From Urophycis tenuis (lineage: Eukaryota > Chordata > Actinopteri > Gadiformes > Phycidae), in NCBI GenBank assembly GCA_036785325.1, contig JAXIVH010000018.1:2511161-2575160 (forward strand): a stretch of DNA of 64,000 nucleotides. The letters run 5' to 3'. Below, in pieces: positions 31,104 through 43,457 of this stretch (positions within the stretch are counted from its first letter, which is position 1; every line of letters starts with the position of its first letter). The notes beneath the pieces are model-generated. The model saw only the letters and a list, made by a program, of their open reading frames with translations. It was not told the DNA's origin and ran no database searches. The position numbers were made by a program, and so were the translations under genes.

Positions 31104-31290
31104 ACGCCACGGTGTGTGGGCGGCACACAGCTCAGTGGGTAGAGCGGGTTCGTCCGCTAACCAGAGGGTCGGCGGTTCCATCCCTACCTCCGACTGTCCA
31201 CATGTCCAACCCCACAAACGTACTGATTGTAGTTAAGTTAAGTCGCTTTGGACCAAAGTGTCTGCTAAAGGCCCTTCTTCTTGTTCTTTG
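31104..31290 (+). mobile_element. tRNA-derived SINE
   Basis: A tRNA-like head has box A (AGCTCAGTGGGTAGAGC) and box B (GGCGGTTCCATCCC). A tail with AAGTCGCTTTGGACCAAAGT and GTCTGCTAAAGG follows, the shared fish SINE/L2-type tail, here slightly diverged. Confidence 0.85.
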
Positions 31291-31299
31291 TCTTCTTCT

Positions 31300-33960
31300 T
31301 CATCTTGTTCTTCTCTGTGGGTGTGTGGAGCTCCGTTCCAGCCGGCGGTGTTCGCTTTGACGTCCGCGTCCGAGAGAGGCTTAAGGGGTTAAGCTTTTCA
31401 TCTACGACATAGCTCATTTTAATGTTCATGCGCAACGTCGCGATACTAAAAAGTATGGGCTTTGTGTTGTAGCCATGGGGATAACACGCCCCCCTCCTTA
31501 ACTCATAGCCCAAAACAGTTCAAACTTCTTCAAACGCATTCTCTCTGGAGCCGTTCATCCGTTATCTGTGCTACTGCGGAATCATGGCGGTGAATCTTGG
31601 TGGGCTCCATGAAAGCCCCCCCAAACCCCCCGCTCGCTTTAAAGGGCTCATTCTAAGGTAACGAAAAATTCGATTTTCAGGGGATTGTACAACTCATTAA
31701 GTCATACTTTTGGATATCATATTCCATTTCTGCCAAGTCTGTTCCCCCAGAAGCCCCAACATTCTACACACTGCCCCTTTAAGGAGGAAGATGCTGGAAC
31801 ATTTTGCTGGCGTAGCCACGGCCCCTTTAGGCAGGGCCTTGCCAATGCAATACTGTGACACTCGAGATGTGGCTACGGCTATGAGATCGAAACAAGGCCA
31901 TGTATTTGCAGTATGCAGTGTTCTTTCAAACTGCAAATTAGTTTTTAAATGTAATGTAATATAATGTAAAAAAAAAAAAAAGAATTGTCATCAAATAGGC
32001 ATAGAACACTGCGCTGTAAACCACCGTATAAATATTTGATATATGGACTGAATTGTGATTGGTCATTGACTGTTGCTAAGAAGCTATTCCTCTCCGATTC
32101 CAACATCAAGGGAACAGTAGAATTATAAATACTTACCGTGTAATGCTCAGTGTCTCTAAAAAGGCATGATCTGATTGTTTAGTGCTGCATCCTAGGGCTT
32201 CATCACTTCTCTTGGCCTGTTTCTGTGGACCTGGCACAAACAACGGAATCCAAATCCTGACCTCAGTGCGATGGAAACAAGCATGTCAAATCGTCAGCTT
32301 TATATCGACGCACGGTTTCGCAAACTTGTTCTCTCTCAGCTATTACTGATGTTGGCGGCTGTGAGCAAAAACATGAACTCCAGGCCATTAAGACAATGGA
32401 ACAGGAACACTCAAATTGACTGTCAGGTTGTTATAGCGTATAGGAAATCATAGATTCAGTTTTAAGATAGCATTGGATGAAACAGGTCCATAAATACATT
32501 ATTTAATCTCCTCGATAAAAATGATCATATATCTCTCCTTTAAGGCTCTCACATAAAATGTATGCGCGCTCTTCAGACAAGATAACGCTATAAAATCCTG
32601 TGAAGGAAGTGTTATGTTAGCCTCTCTTCCTACACAACAACAGACACGAGATAAAGCAGCCAACTTGTTATTCACTTCTACCTCAGGAGGCCCCAACACT
32701 TCCAATAAAGCATTTAATATTCAGAGCGTCATTCACAGATGCTATGATGTGGAAAGCCAGGATTTGCGTTCAGAATACACATTGATTTATACCACCTGGG
32801 CTCGGAGGAGCATTCCACATCTGCAGTCCACGCAGTCGATACATAATTAGAATCATGTGGGGAGCGCAGAGCTGTGAAGTCAAAGGCCAGCGAGGGAACA
32901 GGCCGTGGAAAAACAAAGGTGTCAATAGGAAAAGAGTTCCTGGTCTAATTAGACAGGACGATACCGCAAGAGAGCACAGGGTTGGCAGTTGAACGACAGG
33001 CAGGAATTCGCGGAGCGGGCCTTTATGGGGCACGTCGGTCAGCTTTTACGACGGGGGGATGACATAAGGCCGGGGCAACAACAGACGTCGGCGATGGAGG
33101 CTTGGAAAGCCGCAGCGCCGCGCAGCACATGGGCGAAACACGACCGTGATGTGTTAATTAGTCGGCAGTGAATGAAAACACGTCCTTACTTGTGTTGCGC
33201 TAATAGAAAGAAGGCCCGCGCTGAAACGCCGCTGTGAGCCGCCAATGAGTGTGCCTTTTTTCCGTTTCCACTTTCAGTTGGAGGGGGGGAAAAAAAAAAG
33301 GATAGCTATGGATTTGCACAGAAAGAGTAAACACACATGAGACTGAGCTTTGAGGCCTATAAGGGCGCCTACGTCAGAATGCATCACATTCCATTTTGTT
33401 TGAAACGGCTCGTGGGCACAACTGTGTTCGTACAGAAAATCTAACACATTGGACTACTGCTTGTGCATCAGAATGCATCTTGGGATTTTTTTGTTGGTGA
33501 TGCTCTGTCATTCTGAGAGGACTCAAGAGAGACGTTGTACAGTAAAATCCCAAATCAATGCAAATATACCATAAACTAGGCTAATTAAAGCCTTGTTTTG
33601 CCACATCTCACATGAGAAACACTGTGGCAATGATTTCTGTGGGAATGGTTTCATGATTAATTATAATGAATTACCAAAAAAACTATTACTGCCTCCATGA
33701 CAACTAACATGCCGTGGCCCCTAGACTCCCAAAATGGTGGTGGCTATCGTGACCTCACGATGTACACGCACTATGGACGATACTCAAATGCTCTGTGCTA
33801 TTCCTTTCAATCAGTGGTAGAGCGTTGATCTCTATCCAGCACAAAATAAATTGTTGTCTTAGATTAAATAAGTGTTCAAAATATAGATTCACGTTAGATC
33901 ATATTTTAAAAACAAAAAGGTAAAGCTAAATATATTAACTAAGCCATAAAAGTGAGGACT
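31300..33960. other. Intergenic, no gene seen
   Basis: About 31370-31790 looks like a dispersed repeat (ends near CTGCCCCTTTAA). About 32980-33270 is CpG-richer, with TTAATTAG homeodomain-type motifs, and could be conserved noncoding DNA. No coding exon was recognised. Confidence 0.4.
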
Positions 33961-34044
33961 TTATCCCTGCTCAATGTGCGAGGCCTCCACTGTCTTGGCG
34001 TGGACTGTCTTGTAGTTTCTACACCCTCCCATCAGCGGTGACTC

Positions 34045-34678
34045 TGCTTCTCTGTGGACCTGCTCTGTGGACCTGCTCTGTAGACCTGCTCTGTAGCCCT
34101 GCTCTGTGGACCTGCTCTGTAGACCTGCTCTGTAGACCTGCTCTGTGGACCTGCTCTGTGGACCTGCTCTGTGGACCTGCTCTGTAGACATGCTCTGTGG
34201 ACCTGCTCTGTGGACCTGCTCTGTAGACCTGCTCTGTGGACCTGCTCTGTGGACCTGCTCTGTAGACCTGCTCTGTGGACCTGCTCTGTAGACCTGCTCT
34301 GTGGACCTGCTCTGTGGACCTGCTCTGTGGACCTGCTCTATGGACCTGCTCTGTAGACCTGCTCTGTGGACCTGCTCTATGGACCTGCTCTGTGGACCTG
34401 CTCTGTAGACCTGCTCTGTGGACCTGCTCTGTGGACCTGCTCTGTAGACTTGCTCTGTGGACCTGCTCTGTGGACCTGCTCTGTAGCCCTGCTCTGTGGA
34501 CCTGCTCTGTAGACCTGCTCTGTGTACCTGCTCTGTAGACTTGCTCTGTGGACCTGCTCTGTGGACTTGCTCTGTAGACATGCTCTGTAGACCTGCTCTG
34601 TGGACCTGCTCTGCAGACCTGCTCTGTGGACCTGCTCTGTAGCCCTGCTCTGTGGACCTGCTCTGTGGACCTGCCGCT
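34045..34678. repeat. 13-bp minisatellite (about 48 copies)
   Basis: Tandem copies of GACCTGCTCTGTG and variants (GTAGA, GTAGC). Because 13 is not a multiple of 3 and the unit has no stop on the minus strand, all three minus frames stay open and encode the same 13-residue repeat. They are not genes. Confidence 0.95.
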
Positions 34679-35254
34679 CGTCTGGGGTGGCTGTCTGTTG
34701 GGACACAACACAAGAATAACAGGAGAGAACATTTGAATTCAGCCTGCATTGCTCCATGGGAGAAACGTTGAAACTCATCGTCCAGGCTCACACACAGGTA
34801 TGTTCTGACACAACACGGTTACTGCTTAATACTCGTGCTTCACACTCGTGGAAAAAAACATTCCATGTGTTTTTTTTCCACAGCGGAGGGTCGGAGAACG
34901 CAGTTCCCGGACCAATGAGGTCACAATGGCACAGCGTTTCCGCTTCGTTTCAGTGGAAACCGCGGATGGCTTTCACAAACACCGCTCCATCATAGGAGGG
35001 AACAGAAGAGTGTGACGGCTCACCCTGGATGGGCTTGATGTGCTGCTCTTACTTACTGAGAGGAACGCTCCTGATTGTGGCTCTCGATATCCTCTGCCTT
35101 CTCACCTCGCATCTTCACGGGCTTCGGTGGTGTGTAACAAACAAACAAAGTGGTATGAAGGGATAAGTGTGTCGTTCTGTTGTTGTGTCATTTACGACAA
35201 AAAAGAAGAGCCGTTTGCCTGTTTATTTAACATTTATTTGACGTTTGTTTGACA

Positions 35255-35400
35255 TAATACATTTACATTTACATTTAGGGCATTTATCAGATGCTTTTAT
35301 CCAAAGCGACTTACAAAGAGTACGTTTGTCATAAGAAGGTGAAACATTTCATTGCTGCTAATACAGTAAGAAAGTCACCAGAACAAGTTTCAAGCATCTC
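35255..35400 (-). mobile_element. SINE/L2-tail fragment
   Basis: Contains GATGCTTTTATCCAAAGCGAC, the reverse complement of the conserved fish tail. About 130 bp matches 53345-53445 in opposite orientation, including TTCACCTTCTTATGAC, so both are copies of one family. Confidence 0.8.
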
Positions 35401-36260
35401 AATTGCTAGATTAACCATTGCTAGTATACAACATCTCTGACGAAGTGCCAAGTTACAAATAGTAATAAAAAAAAAGTAATAATATCTGTTTGTATAGCAC
35501 TGAACCATTTTGGTTACATTTCTGACACTTCCATTCCCCATCTATTCTATTCACCATGCCATGAAACCACGTGACTTCACAAGTTCATGGTGAATGAGCG
35601 AGTGAGCCCCTACCCTCGTCTCTGGGGATGTGTGCGACGGCTTGCGGCGGTCCGGCGGTTTTGTTTTCACGTCTCTGCACACCATCGGACCCCCCCCCCC
35701 CCCCCCCAGCGCCCGCTCCAGCATTCTCACGGCCGTCTGGATTCCTGGCGGCCCGAGGACCCGTGTCAGCGGCTCGGCCGGTGCCAGTGAGCAGAGCTTT
35801 TAATCACACACAGCCCGCCGTCGGCTCATTGCTCACCAGTAGCCTGCACCACATCCGCGGTTCTGCTGCGCGCGTCCATTAAAACGCCGCAGTCTTTGAG
35901 TTTTGGGGAAACCGCAAGGGGATGTGTTTTTTCCCCCGTGTTCACAGCGGCGTCACGCCTGAGCCCCTTGTCACGTCGGTCTTCTGGCTGCGGGTGAGAG
36001 AACGGGGCTGGAGCTGAATCTGAGATCAGCGGAGGGAAACAAAAGCCTAGCCTGCCTCGTGTGAACTGGACGTTTTTGTTAATAAAATCACAAATATTCA
36101 TCCAGAGCCAGACAGTCTCACGGTTCGCCTGTGTGACTCCCAGCTCTCAAGTTCTGGATTCGAACCAACCCCAGTGTCCACAGACTGTCGGCATCCTTGG
36201 GCGAGATGCTGCTGAATTGGAAAAAGCAATAAATAAGTAGATAAAAAAAGGCACCCATAC

Positions 36261-38949
36261 CTGTGTCACAAAGATGGATTGTGCCTGGTGCTGGGCTTCA
36301 TCTCCACGGTCATCGAGCCCCTCTCTCCCGTGGCTGTTCTCCCTCTCCTCGGCCTGAGAGGAACTGGGATCCTTGGGAACATCTTGACTCTCTCTCTCTT
36401 GTAGAGGGTAATGGGGTCGCTCTGCCACCCTCCTCTGCCTGTTTAGTACTTTTCTTTCATTTCTAACCTGCACAGCCACAAAACGTACACACACACACGT
36501 TTATTTAGTATAACCTTCACTTCTACAATTTAGATGACTGGAAACATATTTCAACAAAAAGACATCCATTTAAACATATTTAACTGAAATCAGTTGAAAT
36601 CAGCGCTTTAGGGCTGAGACCCAAGTCAGTACTTTCCAGAAGACAATCACCCGGTGATGATGATAATAAATAACAAGTAGCCTCGACAGTGGGCAGCTCT
36701 CTCCTAATGACTCGAACCTTGTGCTTGAAACTGTCAGGCAGCGTCACGGAGGGCCTTTTCACCTCCGGGTGGTCGGTGCGCGTCACGTGAACCCCCCGCC
36801 TCACACGCAGGTACGTCAGCAGAGGGCGCTCACCTGGGAGGGGGTCACAGAAATAAATAAATATACAGCATATATAACAACAGAAAGACTTCCAATGACT
36901 ACTTTAGACATTTACCAGATTATGTTTAGCAAACGCTCAAAGCTCCAGTAGAAATCCTACTTCAAAGCACTTTCTGAATTCCATATCAAAAGTGGGCCCA
37001 CCAGTGAGCACACTCTAGACCACCAGAGAGCAGTCTAGACTACCAGAGAGCACACTCTAGCCCACCAGAGAGCACACTCTAGACCACCAGAGAGCACACT
37101 CTAGACCACCAGAGAGCACACTCTAGACTACCAGAGAGCACACTCTAGACTACCAGAGAGCACACTCTAGACCACCAGAGAGCACACTCTAGTCTAGACC
37201 ACCAGAGAGCACTCTAGACTACCAGAGAGCACACTCTAGCCCACCAGAGAGCACACTCTAGACCACCAGAGAGCACACTCTAGACTACCAGAGAGCACAC
37301 TCTAGACTACCAGAGAGCACACTCTAGACCACCAGAGAGCACACTCTAGTCTAGACCACCAGAGAGCACTCTAGACTACCAGAGAGCACACTCTAGAAGA
37401 CCACCAGAGAGCACTCTAGACCACCAGAGAGCACACTCTAGTCACCAGAGAGCACCAAAATCAAGGAAAATTTTAAACTTCTCAAATTTATTTAACATAA
37501 CATAACACTTCAGTAACTGCACTATTAAATTATTCAGTCACTTATTCAGGCAATAAAAAACAGACACTCCGCAGCATAAAAAAATCCTCTTCAAAATAAA
37601 AGCACAGGATTTTTTTCTACATTTTTTTTTGCCCGGACAAAGGCCCGCGACCCACTTTTGGGTCGCGACCCACCAGTTAAGAACCACTGCTCTAGACAAC
37701 CAGAGAGTACACTCTAAACTACCAGAGCACGGGCGGTATACCGGTTCTCTGAGTCGTGAGGGGGTTGTTGTGGATCACCAGCTCGCTAAGGTTGGGAAAC
37801 AGAGCAGCAGCCAGCAGAGCCTCTTCCTCTGCAATCTAGTGACAAGACACACACTCTGACGACACATTCTGCATAACACCTGCTTCCGGGGGGTCATTCT
37901 AGTGGAGGACATTTTGTAAACTGACCTTGTTGTGGGCCAAGTTGAGGAACTGAAGCTGTGGGAGTGGAAGGCTGGATTCACCCTCACCCACACTAGGCTT
38001 TAAGTTAGACATTTGTATGAAATAAATATTTATCAATATATATATAAGTAATGACTTTAACATTACATTTAGGAGATGCTTTTATCCAAAGCGATTGACA
38101 ACAAGTACATTTGTCAGAATGTAATTCAAAGATAACCACCAATTAACAAATTGATGTACCTGTGATATCCCCAAGGAATGACCTTGATTTGACCCAGTCT
38201 GAGCTGGTTTGAAAAACAAAACCAGATTTTTTTTTCAGAAGAAATACAAGGTAGGCTACATGATAGAACTTCACAATATAACTTCACGAAACCAAATTCG
38301 GGAACAGAGAAAAAAAAAAACAATAAAGTTATATTAATGGGACTATACACATAATTTACTGAGATGACAATCTCTTTCAATTCGCGGTTGCACTGACCTA
38401 CACCTCCATCGGGCAGCAGAATCGCAGACACGTTGTTGCCCTGTAGGTCTAAACGCTGCAGCCTGTACATGAACACCATGAGGAAAAAACAACAACAACC
38501 GTTTTATTGCATTAACGCAAAGCTACCGTGAATCCATCACAGACTGAACACTGAAGCGACCTGACCGCGGGAGGTCGGCGAGGCTGTGGAAGACGTCGGA
38601 CGAGAGCCTGTTGTTGTCCAGCGTCAGCACCTCCAGGGCGCCGTACCGCGGCTGCTCTCCGTCGGGCGGTGCACTACGGCGCAGGGACAACGAGCCATGT
38701 AGGTCAGAAAAGGAATGGATTTCCTGTTCTTAAAAGTACGTTAAACCTACGTAGCCTACGTTATTTAAAAAAAAAAACGGGTTAGAAAGAATACTAAATC
38801 CTAAAATGGAAATGTAGATTACTTTATTTATTGGATGAAATTGTTTATGTTACAATTGTTCTCCTCGAGATATAGGAAAAAAAGACAATAGGCCTACGTG
38901 GGAAATAAAATGGTATACGAATGTACATTTATTAAATAATTAAACAAAT

Positions 38950-39048
<99 letters not shown>

Positions 39049-42000
39049 GCATTTCTCTCAAGGATGCCTTCAGGACAGGCTGGGGGGGCGGACGCTACAT
39101 CGAACCCTGTGCGTATTGGCTGGGAGTCAAACCCCGTAGCCTAACCACGAACTACGGATGCTATAGCCTAACGTAAGACACGCACAACATTCAAAGTTAT
39201 ATGTTTGATGCGATGCCATCATTCACAGTCCGTGAGATTTCCCCCCCCTCAAACCTGGCTCGTTGTGCGTGTGTGTTGGTAACTCCTAAGGCTTCTTCTG
39301 ACCACTCAGACACGCAGACCCCAACAATCCTCAGAGAGATGTGCAAGCCTCGGCCTCTGGCTTTTTCAGAAGATCCATTCGGCTTTGCTTATTCCAACAC
39401 GTAACGCCGTGATTTTCCACTTACTTGCTCGATCATAAGGGGTTTTGCTTGTGTGGGTTTTTTTTTCTTGATCTGACTTCATTGTGATATCTCAAAAAGG
39501 GATTTTGAGTGTTTTATGATTCCAAAATTCCCCGGCGAACCGAGTTAATGCAACCTTACATACAAAAATGATAACTGCAAACATATTGCACGTTCACAGT
39601 CTGGGCTCGGAGTAGGCCTTTTGTTTTATAAAGGGAAACACTTTGCTACTTGGGAGAAAGAGACGTGAAGGGAGAGGAGTCCGTTTCAGCTATCAGTACA
39701 CCCCCTTGTGGCTGATTCGAGAACAGCTTGACAATTGGTCCTTAGGGCATCGATACCTTTCAGGTCTGTTAAATATTTTATATGGCAGAGTCTCTGTACC
39801 TTTATGTGTGGTTTACAGGCATTACAGGGATACATAAATGTAATATAGCCTACCCAATGTTTATTTTATGAGGCTCCTGTGCTCATGTGACACACATGAA
39901 CGCCTGAAACATTTCCTTCCGAGGACAGATGAATGGACTGGAGGGAAGAGATCAGAGGAGGATACTTTCCCAGACAGACTGCATATTGACCTACCTGAGG
40001 GTGGGTTGATGGCTGGAACCGGCCATGTTGGCAGGAAGTTGGTGCAGTCTGTTTCCTGTCAGACAGAGGACTTTCAGGCCAGCGAGATGTCCTATACAAA
40101 CAACATCGTCCTCGGATACATTGTTGTAGGATAAATCCAAGACCTGGGAAGAACCACAGGAATTGTCTTTCAACAACAAAGACCCTGAATTCATTGACTT
40201 GTCCGGTGTGGTTGGAAAACGTAAAAACTGACATTTTAGTCAATAAGGCAGTGGTAGGGGCATTAGGTACACTGAGGAGATGGAGGAACTTTAGGCTGTG
40301 AGGTGAACACCCTAACCACTAGACCATCCATCTTACCTCCAGGTTTGGAAAGTCTTCAGGGCTGAACCTCATATCGCAGCATCCATTTAAAGATAGGTCA
40401 AGCTCTCTTAGGAGGTTGAAACCCCTGAACGACTCTGTCAATGCAAATAAACGTCAATATTCAGGAGAAATGAACCCAACTCGATTTTAGGTCAAAGCCT
40501 GGGTACACTTGTTTGTATTTGTACGTGTTTGTACATCACCGATAGAAAGAGCGTTGTCCGACGCATTGATGTACACAATATTGTCAAACTCCTTGAAGTC
40601 TTCATTCTTGACCTTGACATGCAGAAGAGCAAAGCCGTTTTGAATACCAATCTGTGACACCCCTTCTAAATGTAATGTAAAAAATGTGATGTGATTAAAC
40701 GTTTTTCACCAAAGTCAGTCTCTGCTCACTGATGTCTATGGAGCACAGGTCCGATGGGTGTTCCACGCAGTGTAATTGAATCTACAACAGCATATCCATT
40801 AATTCAGCCATTTAGCCGACCACTTTCATCCAACAGCAGCTTACAGTGAATTCAGATGCCACAACATTCATGAGCAGGTCCCCTACCTGCTCATGAATGA
40901 CATGGCATTTAGCTCAAGGGGCGCTTACGGATTAGGTTGTAGACGGTTGGGATTGAACCCAACACCTTTCGGTTGGCATTCGAACACCCCAGCAATGAAG
41001 TCTGCTGGCCATCATCTGCGCTATCCGCCATTCAGTATTCAATCATGCATCTTGATTAGAGTGCCTTGTTTACCAGTAATGAGCGGTCCAGTGTGTTGCC
41101 AGCAGCTGCTGTAGCCCAGCCCGCCCCCGAGGAATGGTCCGGCCCGTTTGCCCTCATCCTCCTAATGTCTCTGCGTCTCTGCTCGATAGTCTCTCTGTGG
41201 GCCACAAACCAATGACCCGGGCCTGAAACAGAAACACTATAGTCTTTATCTCAAACAATACATTACACGTGTTAATCTAAGCAATTGACATTTGTTCAAA
41301 AACCTTTAAGACCTCTTTTTTTTATTTTTTGGGAGGCCAGATAAAAAAACGATGCAGCATTACAGTGAAGACATACATGTTCCTCGTTGAACAAACGACT
41401 CACGGTGTACTGTTACTCGAACAGAACGTACAATACATCAGCCCCTGACAGAAAGTCCTCCGCAGAAAACACACGGAGGAGGAGAACATTGGCGGGCCGA
41501 GGGAGCTCAGCCGAGACAGTGAGGAAGACCCAGACAAGATGCAGAGGTCAGTCGGGTCCAGAAACAACCCACAGCCCTGTCGAAGATAGATTGTAAAACC
41601 ACATTCCTCATTTCCCCCGATCGGATGCGTCTCCAAGTCCAACAGCACGGGGTGGACCCAAACACAGGAAGAAGGATCGGGGGGGGAGGGGGGAGCTGTA
41701 TCAATTCCGGAGGATTTGATTGGCTGTGGTGGAGGCACCGATGGGATGTCTCACTAGGGTGATCAATATCCCAATGTCTGAGAGTGGAATGCAGTTCCTC
41801 CACTGGCTGGGAGGCGGAAAAAAACCCAGCTCTCTCAATTAACTGAACTAAGGCGATGAGACTTGAATTTGTTGTACTCATTGCAATTTCACCCGGAATT
41901 TTCCTTTAGGGATTAATAAAGGGTGAACTTGTTTTATCTCCATTTTGGCTTTCATTTGTCTTCTTGACTCCTAAATCACATTGGATTAAAAGTGTCTGCT

Positions 42001-43457
42001 AGGTGAAATGGAAATGTGTTTGAGCCACAAGGGAAAGGTAGTTATTTTGGAAGGGGGTATCCTTCCCTGTTTTATGACCAGGACTACCAGGAGAAGAGAG
42101 GGAGGAGGAGCAGAATGAATACTAAAGCAGGTGAACCAAATGATCCAGGGGGGTCATCAGATTATCTCGTGAGATGGGCCTCAGCCAAATGGCCTTTGTA
42201 TCTCTCCCTCCCCACACAGAACAATAAAACATTCTGGTCGTCTGACTGCTTGTACACAATGTCAGCCTGCTGTCCTCCTCTCCCCTTGGCCCGACCAGGC
42301 CAGTGAGGGGGGATTACTCTGCTTCTACACAAAACGATGCAATTCAAAGGAAAACAGGCCATAAGGGCGTGATTAAATGGCGATGGGATGATGGAGGTTT
42401 ACTATTGATCCTTCAGGGCTTGGGAGAGAGGTGGAGGTATACTAAGAGGTTTGCTCCAACATAGTGTAATCAATATTATTATTGATTGGAGATTATTGTA
42501 TAGTCTGTAACTAAAACACACGTTTTTTGAGAAAATTGGCAGACGAGGTCAACATTTCTGTTGTATCTTTGCATTTTTAAAAAGTATAAATACCAAAAAA
42601 AAAATCTGGACAAAAGAGTACAAAAAAAGATGAAGTCTTACATTCAACTCAATTAAAAGAATAAAGCAACTTCAGACTCCAGTTGATAATATACTACACA
42701 TTCAAAAGTACTTATTCAATTTCCCCATTTTATATTTTGGCATGTAGACATAACTCACAATTAATGTATAAACCTAAAACTACAATTGAATCTTGTTGGC
42801 AGTTTCAAACCCTCACAGGATTGTATCACTTATATGAAACACAGTTTGGGTCGGAATAATAATTGCTCATGTGAAGTACAAATTGCTCAAAATGTAGCCT
42901 ACTTGCACTCAGGAGTAGGCCTAACAGTCTTAATCACTCTGCCAAACCTGGATTATGGCTGAATCCTGTTGCAACACGATATAGCGACTTGAAGTCCTAT
43001 ATTAACTTTTAAAGCCAAAATAAATACTGTTCTGTGAACCTCAAATTGAAACATGATTGTGTTGTTGGTCTCGCAATGCTCAGGAATGCAGCCTGTGGTT
43101 GCTGGCTTGTAGCTTTCTCTCACTCCCGCTCCACTGCATTGCCAAGCCTTTATGGTGTTTATTGTTTCCCATAACTTAAACTAGTTTGCTGACTTAAAAC
43201 TTTGGCCACAGCTCTTGCAGCTCACTCTTTCGGTATGATGAATGGCATTCAATAATATCGTCTTTTTTTTTTTTTTTTTTTTTTTTTTAATGTTGAGAAA
43301 CCATTATAAAAGGTATTTTCTCACATGCTGACTACATTACAAAGTCAACCTATACGAACCTACCATCTTGTCTCTGACGGAAGAATTCGGGGACGGGGAA
43401 GCAGTTTGACAGATGGCATTCCCCATCTCCCAGCTTGTAAAGGGACCCTGTAGACAT
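36261..43457 (-). CDS. xrra1: XRRA1, leucine-rich-repeat protein (C-terminal exons unresolved)
   Basis: Homologue of X-ray radiation resistance associated 1, a cytoplasmic/nuclear LRR protein. Exons read by eye on the minus strand are 43457-43364 (start MSTGSLYKLGDG), 41222-41074 (GHWFVAHRE), 40781-40730, 40665-40540 (NIVYINASDNALS), 40434-40337 (LLRELDLSLNG), 40143-39995 (VLDLSYNN, LCLTGNRLHQLP), 38673-38566 (LEVLTLDNNRLSS), 38462-38398 (LQRLDLQGNNVS), 38203-38160, 37982-37926 (LQFLNLAHNK), 37835-37742 (IAEEEALLAAALFPNLSELV), 36833-36718 (LLTYLRVRRGVHV) and 36467-36261 (ending AQSIFVTQ). Phases agree throughout, and the LRR consensus recurs every 22-25 residues. A minisatellite and a hAT fragment occupy the intron between 36833 and 37742. 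The last exons were not identified; they may lie at about 34.7-36.2 kb. The gene is divergent from neu3. Confidence 0.9.
37008..37456. repeat. 22-bp minisatellite in an xrra1 intron
   Basis: About 20 units of CTAGACCACCAGAGAGCACACT with variants. A multi-unit block (unit variants in the same order, including CTAGTCTAGACC) appears twice, showing higher-order duplication. A remnant (37690-37725) lies beyond the neighbouring hAT-like insert. Confidence 0.93.
37457..37689. mobile_element. hAT-type nonautonomous element fragment
   Basis: The right end reads GGGTCGCGACCCACCAGTT then AAGAACCACTG, the typical CACTG-type hAT terminus. It interrupts the 22-bp minisatellite, which resumes at 37690. The left terminus was not recognised, so the element is truncated or its left border lies inside the array. 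Confidence 0.65.
38061..38125 (-). mobile_element. SINE/L2-tail fragment in xrra1 intron
   Basis: Contains GATGCTTTTATCCAAAGCGA, the reverse complement of the shared fish tail also seen at 35255 and 53345. Confidence 0.65.
38951..39045. repeat. (GT)n microsatellite in xrra1 intron
   Basis: Uninterrupted GT run of about 94 bp. Confidence 0.97.
40232..40335 (-). mobile_element. tRNA-headed SINE fragment in xrra1 intron
   Basis: On the minus strand it reads GATGGTCTAGTGGTTAGGGT, a clear tRNA-type box A, followed by GTTCACCTC. It lies just outside the exon at 40337-40434. Confidence 0.6.
40793..41035. mobile_element. SINE-like repeat with internal hairpin
   Basis: An intronic repeat with a box-B-like GGGATTGAACCC and a diverged TTTCATCCAACAGCAGCTTA tail. 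It contains a perfect 15-bp inverted repeat (40865-40879 with 40885-40899, loop CCCCT). Confidence 0.5.

Noticed and set aside
31104..31180. Possible functional tRNA gene
   Set aside because: The box A and box B motifs belong to a SINE head; no complete cloverleaf was seen and the downstream tail is the SINE tail.
31370..31790. Possible TTAA-ended MITE
   Set aside because: The right end (CTGCCCCTTTAA) looks like a terminus, but no matching left inverted repeat or target duplication was found.
33961..34791. 276-, 237- and 133-codon repeat proteins
   Set aside because: Artefact of a stop-free 13-bp minisatellite; all frames give the same repeat.
34700..36200. Possible last exons of xrra1
   Set aside because: A short Lys/Glu-rich frame (about 35060-35110, minus) and another near 34960-35030 lie in the right place, but neither shows both good splice sites and clear similarity.
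41400..41940. Minus-strand frame of 124 codons with a LINE-like tail (GGGATTAATAAAG)
   Set aside because: The tail hints at a retroelement, but the frame itself matches no family I recognise. It lies in an xrra1 intron and was left unannotated.
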